From assembly GCA_016784105.1 (NCBI GenBank), contig JADHVG010000003.1, forward strand, positions 1 through 42,624: a DNA stretch of 42,624 bases, read 5' to 3'. The translations under genes and the position numbers were made by a program. The notes below the pieces were generated by a model, which was given only the letters and a program-made list of their open reading frames with translations, made no database searches and was not told the origin of the DNA. Shown here piece by piece: positions 7,038-14,383 of this stretch (the first letter of the stretch is position 1; each line of letters opens with the position of its first letter). This stretch comes from Candidatus Woesearchaeota archaeon (GTDB taxonomy: Archaea; Nanobdellota; Nanobdellia; Woesearchaeales; GW2011-AR4).

Positions 7038-9875
7038 TTAATCAACCAGGATTGCTGGTTTTCCAGGTATTGATTGTCTTGCTTTAGCTTCTTTGGAATC
7101 TTCTGCATCAATAATCTTAACATCACATCCAAATTCTTCTTTATATTTTTTCAGAGATTCTTGCAGAGCATTTAGCTCATCATTTTTTGTTATTTTAACA
7201 TTTGGAATCATGCTTGCATTTTTTACTAGTCTAGGAATAAGTTTAGATATTTCTTTTCCTTGTTTTCTTAAGTCTGTTCCCATTACTGCTTTTATTATAT
7301 CTCCAGTATTTCTTGTTTCTTTTAATTTCTCTCTAGTTAAATCCACTAAATTATATTTCCATTCTTCGGAAACAAACAAAATCACTTTGGAAAGTTTTTC
7401 TTTTTTTGAAAGTTCTTTAACAGTACTAATGTCTTTTTTTGTGTTTGCTATCATGTCATCAAAAAAGTTAGCTTTTAGGTCTATTTTACTTTCATCAAAT
7501 TCCGGCCAGGAAGCGTTTGTAACATAACCCTGGTTTCCCAATTTTTCCCATACTTCTTCACAGATGAATGGAGAAAAAGGTGTATTCAGAATTATTAAGC
7601 TTTCAATAGCTTTGTTCATAATTTCTTTATTTGGATTATTATCTGATTTTGCAATATAATTCTTTATTGTTTTTGGGAGTTCAAAAAAACTTTTTTGTAA
7701 TGCACTCCTGAACAATGTTTGTTCCATGAACTCTGTACAATTTTTTATTATGCAGTTTAGTTGTGATTCCATCCATTTGTCAGCATTTGTTACTTTGCTG
7801 CTCCCTTTATCATAATTATCAGCACAAAGTTCATACAAACCATTTAGTTTGTTTTCCATGCTTTTTGCTGTGTCAGAATCCCAGTTGGGATCATCAAGAC
7901 CTTCTCCCCCTGACATGATGGTTATTCTAGAACCGTCCACCGAAGATTCTTTTACAAGATCTTTAAGCATGATAAAATTTCCTAGACTTTTACTCATTTT
8001 CTGCCCGTCAACAGTAACCCACCCATTTACTCCAAAACTTCTGGGCCATTTATCTTTTGGGAATATGGCAACATGATTGAAGATTGAAAATGCAAGATGA
8101 TTTTGTATTAAGTCCTTGCCACTATTCCTGAAGTCCATCGGATACCAGTAATTGAATTCTTCTTTCATCGTATCAAGATGTTTTAGTTTTTTAGTTGGTT
8201 TTTCTTTGCCTAAGAAAATGTGATCAAACACAGAATCATCTATTTCATTTAAATCCTCTTCTTGTAGCAAATGTGCTATTGTATAGTATGCCATATATAT
8301 TGTACTATCTGACAAGCTTTCAATAACCCATTTATCGTCCCAGGGTAATTTTGTTCCTAAACCCACTTCGCGAACACAAGCCCAGTTTTGCAGCCAATCT
8401 AAGACATAATTAAATTGTTGTCTGCTCTTATCAGGGTAAAGTTTCATACTATCTAAACATTCATGAGCTAATTTTTTCCATTCTTTATCCGAATAGTTCA
8501 TGAACCATTGATCTTCAACTATCTTCACAACACACTCAGATAAACTTCTAGCAACAACTTTTCCTGTGAGCTGATAATATTTATCTGAGAAGCCTTGTTT
8601 TTCAAGCTCATCCTTTATTAATTCTTTATGGTCTTGTACATTTTTCCCTTCTAAGTTTTCTGAAAAATAATTTTGATATAGGGAATTAAAGGTTGCATTA
8701 TAGAAGCTTATCTTATACAATTCATTTCTTATCTTTTCTAATTTTTTGGATTCTTTTTGTGATTTGATTCCTTCCTCCCTTAACATTACTTCAGCAGGAT
8801 TCTCTCCGTAACCGGGAGTGTTAAGGACAGGTATCGGTTTTATTGCGTTAACTTCTTCAACATTAAAACCATATTTTTTCAGAGTCTGTTCATCTTTTTG
8901 CAAATCCCATAATGCTATCAGGTCATCTACGCTGTCTGATGGAACTGAGTGTACTAAACCCGTTCCGTATTTTTCATCCACAAAGCTTGCAGGTAGACAC
9001 AAAACTTTTCTGTTGCCAACAACCTCTACCTTCTTCGCAATCAAAGATTTTCCAGAAACATCGCCTCTAACTTTTGGATTAAAACCCTGGGATTCTAAAT
9101 TAGCAATACAATTTTCTGAAACTATCCATTTCTCATTTTTTACTTCAACTTCTTTGTAAGTTACATCGGGATTAACATATAAGTTTGTTATTCCAAGTAG
9201 GGTATCTGGTCTGAGGGTTGCAGTAACAATTAATCTTCCGTCTTCCAGTTTATGTTTAATAAGCAAGAACTCTTGAGGAATTTCCCCTTCTCCTTCTACT
9301 CGGTCATGGTCCCCTACAGGAGTATTTTCTTTTGGATCCCATACAACCGGATGCTTTCCCTTCACAACGTACTTACCTTTTAACTTATTAAATTGCCATT
9401 CTATGAATTTATCATAATACGGATTTAAGCTAGTTGTGATAAAACTTCTACGAAAATCAACACTCATTCCTAGGTTGAGATAGTCTTCTTTTGCTCTTGC
9501 AGGAAAGAATTCTGTCCAGTGCTTTGCTTCTCCAAATTTTTCTATCTCTTTATCAGAAAAACCCTGTTTCTTCATGCTTTCTATCTGTTTTGACTCTTTT
9601 TCTCTTACTCTTTTTGCTGCTGCTTCGATAGGGCTCCCAGTACAGTGCCATGCTTGTGGAAATAACACATTATGTCCTTGAAGCCTTTTATATCTTGAGA
9701 AGACTTCTGCTCGCATAACAGAATAAAAATGACCCATATGAAGAAATCCGTTCATGTAAGGATAAGGAAATGTAGCAAAAAATTTCTTTTTTCCAAGAGA
9801 AGCATCTGACTCAAAGACTTTGTTTTCTTCCCAGATTTTCTTCCATTTCTCTTCTATAGACTTTAGATCAACCAT
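7038..9875 (-). CDS. leuS: Leucyl-tRNA synthetase, archaeal/eukaryotic type
   Basis: The 945-aa protein is a class Ia aminoacyl-tRNA synthetase that charges tRNA-Leu. The HIGH motif appears as HMGH at residues 46-49 after PYPYMNG, the editing domain (CP1) inserted from about residue 180 carries the threonine-rich TLRPDTLLG, and KMSKS appears as GQKMSKSLGNFI near residue 625. The length and order fit archaeal LeuRS (about 940-970 aa), where the editing insertion precedes the zinc region differently from bacteria. The C-terminus extends to a short domain ending in GKPAILVD. No intein is present. A TATA-like actataaaaactg on the minus strand near 9950 overlaps the end of the upstream DUF2156 gene, and a leader of about 45 nt with a small hairpin follows. 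panE lies immediately downstream. Confidence 0.95.
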   Translation of the reverse strand: MVDLKSIEEKWKKIWEENKVFESDASLGKKKFFATFPYPYMNGFLHMGHFYSVMRAEVFSRYKRLQGHNVLFPQAWHCTGSPIEAAAKRVREKESKQIESMKKQGFSDKEIEKFGEAKHWTEFFPARAKEDYLNLGMSVDFRRSFITTSLNPYYDKFIEWQFNKLKGKYVVKGKHPVVWDPKENTPVGDHDRVEGEGEIPQEFLLIKHKLEDGRLIVTATLRPDTLLGITNLYVNPDVTYKEVEVKNEKWIVSENCIANLESQGFNPKVRGDVSGKSLIAKKVEVVGNRKVLCLPASFVDEKYGTGLVHSVPSDSVDDLIALWDLQKDEQTLKKYGFNVEEVNAIKPIPVLNTPGYGENPAEVMLREEGIKSQKESKKLEKIRNELYKISFYNATFNSLYQNYFSENLEGKNVQDHKELIKDELEKQGFSDKYYQLTGKVVARSLSECVVKIVEDQWFMNYSDKEWKKLAHECLDSMKLYPDKSRQQFNYVLDWLQNWACVREVGLGTKLPWDDKWVIESLSDSTIYMAYYTIAHLLQEEDLNEIDDSVFDHIFLGKEKPTKKLKHLDTMKEEFNYWYPMDFRNSGKDLIQNHLAFSIFNHVAIFPKDKWPRSFGVNGWVTVDGQKMSKSLGNFIMLKDLVKESSVDGSRITIMSGGEGLDDPNWDSDTAKSMENKLNGLYELCADNYDKGSSKVTNADKWMESQLNCIIKNCTEFMEQTLFRSALQKSFFELPKTIKNYIAKSDNNPNKEIMNKAIESLIILNTPFSPFICEEVWEKLGNQGYVTNASWPEFDESKIDLKANFFDDMIANTKKDISTVKELSKKEKLSKVILFVSEEWKYNLVDLTREKLKETRNTGDIIKAVMGTDLRKQGKEISKLIPRLVKNASMIPNVKITKNDELNALQESLKKYKEEFGCDVKIIDAEDSKEAKARQSIPGKPAILVD

Positions 9876-9957
9876 TGTGAATTGTGAGCAATTTTTTAGA
9901 TTGTGTGGGGGTTGCTCGTTTGCATCCTACTAAGAACTCCATGCAGTTTTTATAGTT
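9876..9957 (-). promoter_or_regulatory. leuS promoter and short hairpin leader
   Basis: On the minus strand a TATA-like actataaaaactg (about 9945-9957) overlaps the 3' end of the upstream gene. The leader before the ATG contains gagcaa (9912-9917 read in reverse) that pairs with ttgctc (9886-9891), a 6-bp stem with a 20-nt loop containing an ACCCCCACAC run. A regulatory role is only a possibility. Confidence 0.35.
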
Positions 9958-10858
9958 TTTTGTCTATTTTCTTTAAGGAGTAGCCTTTCTTTATCATATC
10001 CGGATGATATGACATTTTTATCTGTTTTAAATATTCTATGCCCCAGTCTTCTCCTGCATTTACTAGTTCACAATCAAACAGCTTAAGAAATTCCCCATAT
10101 ATAAAAACCGAAAGTCCTTTTATATCTAAATTTGTTTTCTCAAAGAAACAAGTACACATTTTTCCATTTGTTCGCTCTCCAAAGCTATACCCTTGGACTT
10201 TTCCATCAACATACACTGTAATTCCCTTTAGATTAAATTCGTTGACTTTGTTTAATGCCTCTAGGTTAGCAAGATACTCATACTCCAAACTGTTTTCCCC
10301 CCCTTCCATGTTTGTGAGCTTCTGTTTTTTCCATGTTTCAAGAAGTTCTTTACATCCATCAAGGTGTTTTTCTTTATCATACTCTTCAACTTTGTTTTTG
10401 TAATTATTAAGAAAATAATTTCCTAGGTTTCTTTTGCTTTTGTAATTATCCCCTTTTAATCCTATTATTTTTCCCCTTTCATAGATGTAATCTTGATTTT
10501 GTTCAATAAGTACATAACCTTCAAGTTTTTCATAATCTTTTTTTAGCTCTTCTGGAATGTACATAATTGTAACATCTCCTTCCTTGCCAGAATTTTTTAG
10601 TATTTCTTGGCATTTTTCTAAAGTATTTTCTAATTTGTTGCCTGGAAGGATCGGTCCCCAAACATATTTTTTACCTTCAAATTTTAAAAATAAGCACAGA
10701 TTATTGTTTATCTTGGTCCATTTCATTTCTTTGTAGCAGTCTTTCCACAATAATAACCAATAAAAGCTATTTTCTGCTAACGGAAATTTTAGTTTAGAAT
10801 AAGTATCATAAAATATTTTTTTGTCTTTTATCGAGAATTTCTTCAATTTTTCCTTCAT
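9950..10858 (-). CDS. DUF2156 / phosphatidylglycerol lysyltransferase C-terminal-domain-like protein (GNAT fold)
   Basis: This 302-aa protein resembles DUF2156, the GNAT-like domain also found at the C-terminus of bacterial aminoacyl-phosphatidylglycerol synthases (PF09924). The C-terminal block NAGEDWGIEYLKQIKMSYHPD is a clear family signature, and upstream the protein has a W-K-L-rich first half (SFYWLLLWKDCYKEM) and the strand-turn segment VYVDGKVQGYSFGE typical of acyltransferase-like folds. It has no TM segments, unlike full MprF, so it is a stand-alone soluble acyl/aminoacyltransferase-like protein of unknown substrate. It is transcribed toward leuS, whose promoter overlaps its end, and tRNA-Gln begins only 13 nt upstream of its ATG on the same strand, so the two may share a transcript. 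Confidence 0.7.
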   Translation of the reverse strand: MKEKLKKFSIKDKKIFYDTYSKLKFPLAENSFYWLLLWKDCYKEMKWTKINNNLCLFLKFEGKKYVWGPILPGNKLENTLEKCQEILKNSGKEGDVTIMYIPEELKKDYEKLEGYVLIEQNQDYIYERGKIIGLKGDNYKSKRNLGNYFLNNYKNKVEEYDKEKHLDGCKELLETWKKQKLTNMEGGENSLEYEYLANLEALNKVNEFNLKGITVYVDGKVQGYSFGERTNGKMCTCFFEKTNLDIKGLSVFIYGEFLKLFDCELVNAGEDWGIEYLKQIKMSYHPDMIKKGYSLKKIDKKL

Positions 10859-10871
10859 TTTGGATAAGGAA

Positions 10872-10975
10872 TAGCCCCGCCAGGATTCGAACCTGGGTCC
10901 TCGGATGTTTTCGATGAAATCGAAAAATGCTCCACCACCAAAATCCGAGATGATTGACCACTACACTACGGGGCT
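10872..10975 (-). tRNA. tRNA-Gln (anticodon TTG) with an intron
   Basis: The minus strand folds as a tRNA: acceptor AGCCCCG/CGGGGCT with discriminator A, D-arm GTGT..., T-arm CCAGG-TTCGAAT-CCTGG, and variable loop GGAC. The anticodon stem is TCGGA/TCCGA, and the loop reads TT-TTG-G then A, giving anticodon TTG (glutamine). A 31-nt insertion after position 37 explains the total of 104 nt against a mature 73 nt. No CCA is encoded. A TATA-like attttataaatag lies about 30 nt upstream. Because GatDE is in the same window, this tRNA is probably charged with Glu and then amidated. Confidence 0.9.
10907..10937 (-). other. tRNA-Gln intron (37/38), 31 nt
   Basis: The insertion lies between tRNA positions 37 and 38, the canonical archaeal site. 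It contains a strong internal hairpin, TTTTCGAT paired to ATCGAAAA across a TTC loop. A perfect bulge-helix-bulge with 3-nt bulges and a 4-bp helix is not obvious to me, so splicing may use a relaxed form. Exact boundaries may shift by a nucleotide or two. Confidence 0.75.
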
Positions 10976-11061
10976 ATGTGAATTGTGATATCTGGAACTA
11001 TTTATAAAATTATCTTCAAACAAATTGCAAAACTATTTATATTAATTTATAAAAATAAAGG

Positions 11062-11445
11062 ATGATGAAAAGAATTTTGCTTTTATTTTCTGCTTTTTTG
11101 TTGTTATTCTTGATTGCTTGCTCTAATGAGGATAATAATGTTACTGGTGCGAGTGTGGCTTTTGATATAATCCAGGAAGAAGATGCCATAGAAGAAATCT
11201 CGGAAAAAATTGAGGAAGTGCCTGAAGAGATACATACAGTAAGATTATGTCACGATACTGACAATTCCATAAACCGGTTTGTTGCAGGAAAGACTTTTGG
11301 TTATTACGATAATTCTTCGAGATTTGAGTTTGAGGATTTTTGTACTAGTTTGAAGTATGTACGAGAATTTTATTGTGAGGATGAGAATCCCATGCAGGGC
11401 AATTTCGAATGTGAGTATGGCTGTGAAGAAGGTCATTGTAGGTAA
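11062..11445 (+). CDS. Putative lipoprotein, cysteine-rich, unknown function
   Basis: This 127-aa protein has an N-terminal signal peptide: two Met-Lys residues, a run of hydrophobic residues and a lipobox-like LIAC ending near residue 20, so it is probably lipid-anchored or secreted. The mature part has an acidic stretch (EEDAIEEISEKIEEVPEE, residues about 40-57) and a C-terminal cysteine cluster, ending in YCEDE...ECEYGCEEGHCR. Short G-C-x-x-G-x-C tails are common on surface proteins of small archaea, in my recollection, but no family is assignable. The start uses ATG at 11062 or the next ATG; a TATA-like aactatttatatta lies about 20-30 nt upstream. It is followed directly by a Nudix gene. 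Confidence 0.65.
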   Translation: MMKRILLLFSAFLLLFLIACSNEDNNVTGASVAFDIIQEEDAIEEISEKIEEVPEEIHTVRLCHDTDNSINRFVAGKTFGYYDNSSRFEFEDFCTSLKYVREFYCEDENPMQGNFECEYGCEEGHCR

Positions 11446-11446
11446 G

Positions 11447-12007
11447 ATGGGATTGTCAGAAAGAAATTATGCTACACGGGAGGTTGTTAGAGGAATTCCT
11501 TTGGATATTGATCGTGGTGAAGTTATTCTTTTTTTGACTGGGAAGCAAGATATGACTAGTTATTGGGGGTTTCCTGGTGGTGGCATTGAAGATGGAGAGT
11601 CGGAATTGGGTGCTTTGGAGAGAGAATTAGTTGAGGAATTAGGAATAAGAAGTGCCGATTTTGAACTATATGGGCATATTAGTCATGAGCCAGACTCATT
11701 TGTTGTTCAAAGAGCTGGAAAAAGTACACTAATAAATTCTGTTTTTTATCCATTCATTGTTGGAGGCGGTGCGGAATTCAGATTAAATCGTTCTTCAGAT
11801 AATCATCTTGCTTATGTCCGGATGCCTATCTTCGAAGCCGGAGAAAGCATAACTTATGAGGAGCAGAGAGAATCTTTTGAGAGTATTGTTACGCAGTTAA
11901 GTCATGATTTTTTGAATCCTGAGAGGAAAGTTGTACCAATAAATTCTGGAGTAGTGGTTCTTCCAGGAGTAATTGGGAATTATATTAACCTATCTCCACA
12001 ACCGTAA
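11447..12007 (+). CDS. Nudix hydrolase
   Basis: The ATG at 11447 gives a 186-aa protein with an exact Nudix box, G-x5-E-x7-REUxEExGU, in GGIEDGESELGALERELVEE followed by LGI (around residues 43-66). The box binds divalent metal and drives hydrolysis of nucleoside-diphosphate-linked substrates, which cannot be narrowed here. The C-terminal third after the fold is longer than in minimal Nudix proteins of about 140-150 aa. The track's longer ORF begins inside the lipoprotein gene; an alternative in-frame ATG at 11417 would add 10 residues (MAVKKVIVGK), but 11447 has a TAGGT motif just ahead and lies 1 nt past the lipoprotein stop, a tight operon junction. It overlaps the convergent dph5 gene by 18 nt. 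Confidence 0.82.
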   Translation: MGLSERNYATREVVRGIPLDIDRGEVILFLTGKQDMTSYWGFPGGGIEDGESELGALERELVEELGIRSADFELYGHISHEPDSFVVQRAGKSTLINSVFYPFIVGGGAEFRLNRSSDNHLAYVRMPIFEAGESITYEEQRESFESIVTQLSHDFLNPERKVVPINSGVVVLPGVIGNYINLSPQP

Positions 12008-12745
12008 CGCTTCTTCTTCCATGAAATGTAACTTTTGAGATGGAACTATCAGACATTGCATACCTTTACCAAAGTCTTGTTTTAGGAGCTCATGAGCTTT
12101 TCCAGACTTAATTATCCTGTCTTGACTCCCTAGATTAGAACAGCCAACACACAAGGTTCCATCCTTAAAAACACCTTCTCCTCGTTTTAGTTCTACTTTT
12201 TGCAAGTATCTTATTGCATCATTAACAGATAATATCTTATTTTCTACTGGATTAAGGTCTAATAAGAACAAAGTATGTAGATTATTCTTCAAATTAGATT
12301 TTAAAACATCATAAGGAACTTGTACGTTCTCATTTTCAAAAGGAATGCTGCTTGTTTTGCCAAATTTGTATAGTTGTAGGCCAGTTATCCCTATTGCTGT
12401 AAGAACTGAGGCATTATTCACAATTTCTATTTTTATCTCCTTTTCTTTAGCTCTAAGATAGAGGTCTAAGTGTGTTGTTGCGGAAAAAACATCTCCTACA
12501 ACCAAGAAAGCAACGTTCTTTATTTGAGCATTATCCAAGATCTCATCAGAATCAATTTCTACTTTTTTTCTATCAGCTAAAATAACTTCTTTACCGTACA
12601 ATTTTTCTAGTTCTTTTTTACTACAATTTAGCTGGGAGGTATAGTTTTCCAGATAAACGACATCTGATTTCTTTACTAGTTCTAAACCTTTTACGGAGAT
12701 ATCATTCTCATTTCCTAGCCCCAATCCGATGAAATAAAGTGACAT
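11990..12745 (-). CDS. dph5: Diphthine synthase (Dph5), SAM-dependent methyltransferase
   Basis: The 251-aa protein matches diphthine synthase: the N-terminus MSLYFIGLGLGNENDISVKG, VYLENYTS near 31, LVVGDVFSATTHLDLYLRA near 81-99 and the HNNASVLTAIG-type segment (NNASVLTAIGITGLQLY) form the methyltransferase fold of the cobalamin-methylase superfamily. It trimethylates the modified histidine of elongation factor 2 during diphthamide formation, a step specific to Archaea and Eukarya. Length agrees with archaeal orthologues (about 250-270 aa). A minus-strand TATA-like box at about 12765-12775 lies 20-30 nt upstream. The other diphthamide genes are not in the window. The 3' end overlaps the Nudix gene by 18 nt in convergent orientation. 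Confidence 0.93.
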   Translation of the reverse strand: MSLYFIGLGLGNENDISVKGLELVKKSDVVYLENYTSQLNCSKKELEKLYGKEVILADRKKVEIDSDEILDNAQIKNVAFLVVGDVFSATTHLDLYLRAKEKEIKIEIVNNASVLTAIGITGLQLYKFGKTSSIPFENENVQVPYDVLKSNLKNNLHTLFLLDLNPVENKILSVNDAIRYLQKVELKRGEGVFKDGTLCVGCSNLGSQDRIIKSGKAHELLKQDFGKGMQCLIVPSQKLHFMEEEALRLWR

Positions 12746-12764
12746 AATTGTAGGAATTCTAATT

Positions 12765-12775
12765 TAATTTATAAG
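12765..12775 (-). promoter_or_regulatory. TATA box for dph5
   Basis: Minus-strand cttataaatta centred about 25 nt before the dph5 ATG fits an archaeal TATA box of a leaderless message. Confidence 0.45.
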
Positions 12776-12890
12776 ATTAATCTAAAATCTCCTAAACCAA
12801 TATACTAAAAACTATATTTTGTACTAAAGAAATATTTATATAATAGTTAAGTTCTTGATTAATTAATAAAAAGAAATATTTAATTGAGTC

Positions 12891-13019
12891 TTTTTGGCGA
12901 AAAACTCAACCGAGCAGCTTTTTTTGGCGAAAAAGCGACTTTTTCAACACGTTTTTGGTACAAACAAACTTTATCTTAGTTGATTTAATAAATTCAAGCT
13001 ATTTGTTGGCGCAAACAAC
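12891..13019 (+). repeat. Phased repeat boxes upstream of ftsZ (TTTTTGGCGAAAAA type)
   Basis: The 382-nt gap before ftsZ holds no gene. It contains related boxes: tttttggcgaaaaa at 12891 and again at 12921, tttttggtacaaac at 12952, and ttgttggcgcaaacaa at 13003. Spacings of 30, 31 and 51 nt are close to whole helical turns, putting the boxes on one DNA face. Each box is also self-complementary, and gaaaag-type arms can pair differently (gaaaaag/ctttttc around 12929-12945), so an RNA role is also conceivable. The sequences are not identical, have no spacer structure, and are not CRISPR-like. Confidence 0.5.
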
Positions 13020-13050
13020 TTTGTTTCTAAGGGTAGGAATGTATTAAGTC

Positions 13051-13127
13051 CAATATAAATATTTTGGTACTCTAATATTTAGTTTGGAACATATATTTCA
13101 AAAAACCACAAAATTTGGGGTGACTAA
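13051..13127 (+). promoter_or_regulatory. ftsZ proximal promoter and Shine-Dalgarno motif
   Basis: A TATA-like caatataaatatt near 13051-13062 would start transcription near 13085. A GGGGTGA motif four bases before the ATG at 13128 is a strong Shine-Dalgarno sequence, which fixes the start. ftsZ is thus leadered, unlike many first genes here. Confidence 0.5.
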
Positions 13128-14204
13128 ATGGAATTTATTGTTGAAAACGCGATTAAAGCTAGTGAGCAGACTGAAAATGCAGATGCACGAATAGGTCAAG
13201 CAAATATAAAAGTAATTGGGATTGGTGGTGCTGGTAACAACATGGTTGGCTGGCTGTATAATAAAGGTGTTAAGGGTGCTGAGATTCTTGCATGTAACAC
13301 TGATCAACAACACTTGGACATGATTAATGCTGATCGTAAGTTCCTAACAGGAAAAGAAGTAACTAGAGGTTTAGGATGTGGTGGTTTTCCAGAAAAAGGG
13401 GCAGAAGCCGCACAAGAAAATTTACAAGAATTCAAAGAATGTCTTAAAGGGTCTGACATGGTTTTTGTCTGCGCAGGAATGGGCGGAGGAACCGGTACAG
13501 GTGGAGCCCCAGTTGTTGCACAGGTATCAAAAGACACAGGAGCCATTGTTATTGGTACGGTCACCATGCCTTTTAAGATAGAAAGGGCTAGGGTTGATAA
13601 AGCAGAATTTGGACTGCATCAATTAAGGCAAGTAGCAGATACGGTAATAGTTATTGATAATAATAGATTGGTAAAGATCGCTGGAAATTTACCGATCCAA
13701 CAAGCATTTGCAGTAGCAAATGAGCTGGTTGCAACAATGATTAAAGGTATTGTGGAAACGATTGCAGTTCCTAGTTTAGTGAATCTGGATTATGCTGACG
13801 TGAAAGCAATCATGACCAATGGCGGCGTAGCAGCTATAGGTGTTGGTGCAAGTGATACTAATAGTAAGGTAGATGAAGCGGTTAATGGAGCTTTACAAAA
13901 TCCTTTGTTAGATATTAATTACAAAGGCGCAACCGGAGCATTAATCCATATTGAAGGTGGAACGGACATGACCTTGGATGATATCAACAGAGTTGGAGAA
14001 CTAGTAACAGATTCACTTGACCAAGATGCTAATGTCATCTGGGGAGCTAGAGTTACTAAAGAAATGGACGGTAAACTAACGGTCATGACCATAGTTACTG
14101 GAGTCAAGAGTCCATGGATTTTGGGAAAAGAGCACGCTCTAGAATCCAGTCCTGAAGTTTTAGAATTAACAGAGGAACTCGGGATAGAGATAGTGGATCA
14201 ATAG
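13128..14204 (+). CDS. ftsZ: Cell division protein FtsZ
   Basis: This 358-aa tubulin-family GTPase forms the division ring. The GTP-binding core starts with KVIGIGGAGNNMV (about residues 26-38), followed by ACNTD, and the tubulin signature GGGTGTGG at residues 119-126. The T7/catalytic region is IMTNGGVAAIGVG with an adjacent aspartate in NLDYADVK near 218-225. The C-terminal domain continues to about residue 340 and the tail is short (ELTEELGIEIVDQ), lacking the bacterial FtsA/ZipA-binding consensus. The N-terminal extension of about 25 residues before the fold is also archaeal-like. The gene has long intergenic regions on both sides: phased boxes upstream and a structured RNA with a hairpin-plus-T-tract downstream. 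Whether it is FtsZ1 or FtsZ2 is not decided here. Confidence 0.95.
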   Translation: MEFIVENAIKASEQTENADARIGQANIKVIGIGGAGNNMVGWLYNKGVKGAEILACNTDQQHLDMINADRKFLTGKEVTRGLGCGGFPEKGAEAAQENLQEFKECLKGSDMVFVCAGMGGGTGTGGAPVVAQVSKDTGAIVIGTVTMPFKIERARVDKAEFGLHQLRQVADTVIVIDNNRLVKIAGNLPIQQAFAVANELVATMIKGIVETIAVPSLVNLDYADVKAIMTNGGVAAIGVGASDTNSKVDEAVNGALQNPLLDINYKGATGALIHIEGGTDMTLDDINRVGELVTDSLDQDANVIWGARVTKEMDGKLTVMTIVTGVKSPWILGKEHALESSPEVLELTEELGIEIVDQ

Positions 14205-14320
14205 AGTAAGTAGGCACATTCACCCTTTAGTCTTTGTGGTGGACACCGTAAGGTGTTTGTTTTCTGTGCCTTCATTAGAAAAAAACCACCCCCAACGTTT
14301 TTAACTGTGAAGGCAATTTG
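14205..14320 (+). ncRNA. Structured 3' region after ftsZ, candidate small RNA or switch
   Basis: The region after the ftsZ stop has several competing pairings. aggcaca (14212-14218) pairs with tgtgcct (14265-14271), enclosing the GTAA-capped hairpin acacc/ggtgt (14243-14256). The segment tgccttca (14267-14274), which overlaps that arm, instead pairs with tgaaggca (14308-14315), and ggtgg (14238-14242) can pair with ccacc (14286-14290). The first two long pairings are mutually exclusive. I recognise no known RNA family. Confidence 0.4.
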
Positions 14321-14350
14321 TCCCTCGTAAGAGGGATTTTATTTTTTTTT
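14321..14350 (+). terminator. Terminator-like hairpin with T-tract after ftsZ
   Basis: tccctc pairs with gaggga across a GTAA loop (14321-14336), directly followed by ttttatttttttttt. This is the layout of an intrinsic terminator on the plus strand and would end the ftsZ transcript. Confidence 0.6.
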
Positions 14351-14383
14351 GACAATAAACAGGAAGAACTATTATTCTAAAAA

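Noticed and set aside
7028-7132. Upstream extension of the panE ORF in the track
   Set aside because: These residues overlap the leuS coding end; the Rossmann motif begins right after the internal ATG at 7027.
9886-9957. T-box-like control of leuS
   Set aside because: T-boxes are bacterial and the leader has no specifier loop or antiterminator features; only a small hairpin is seen.
12891-13020. CRISPR-like array before ftsZ
   Set aside because: Boxes are only 14-16 bp, differ from each other, have unequal spacing and no spacer architecture or cas genes.
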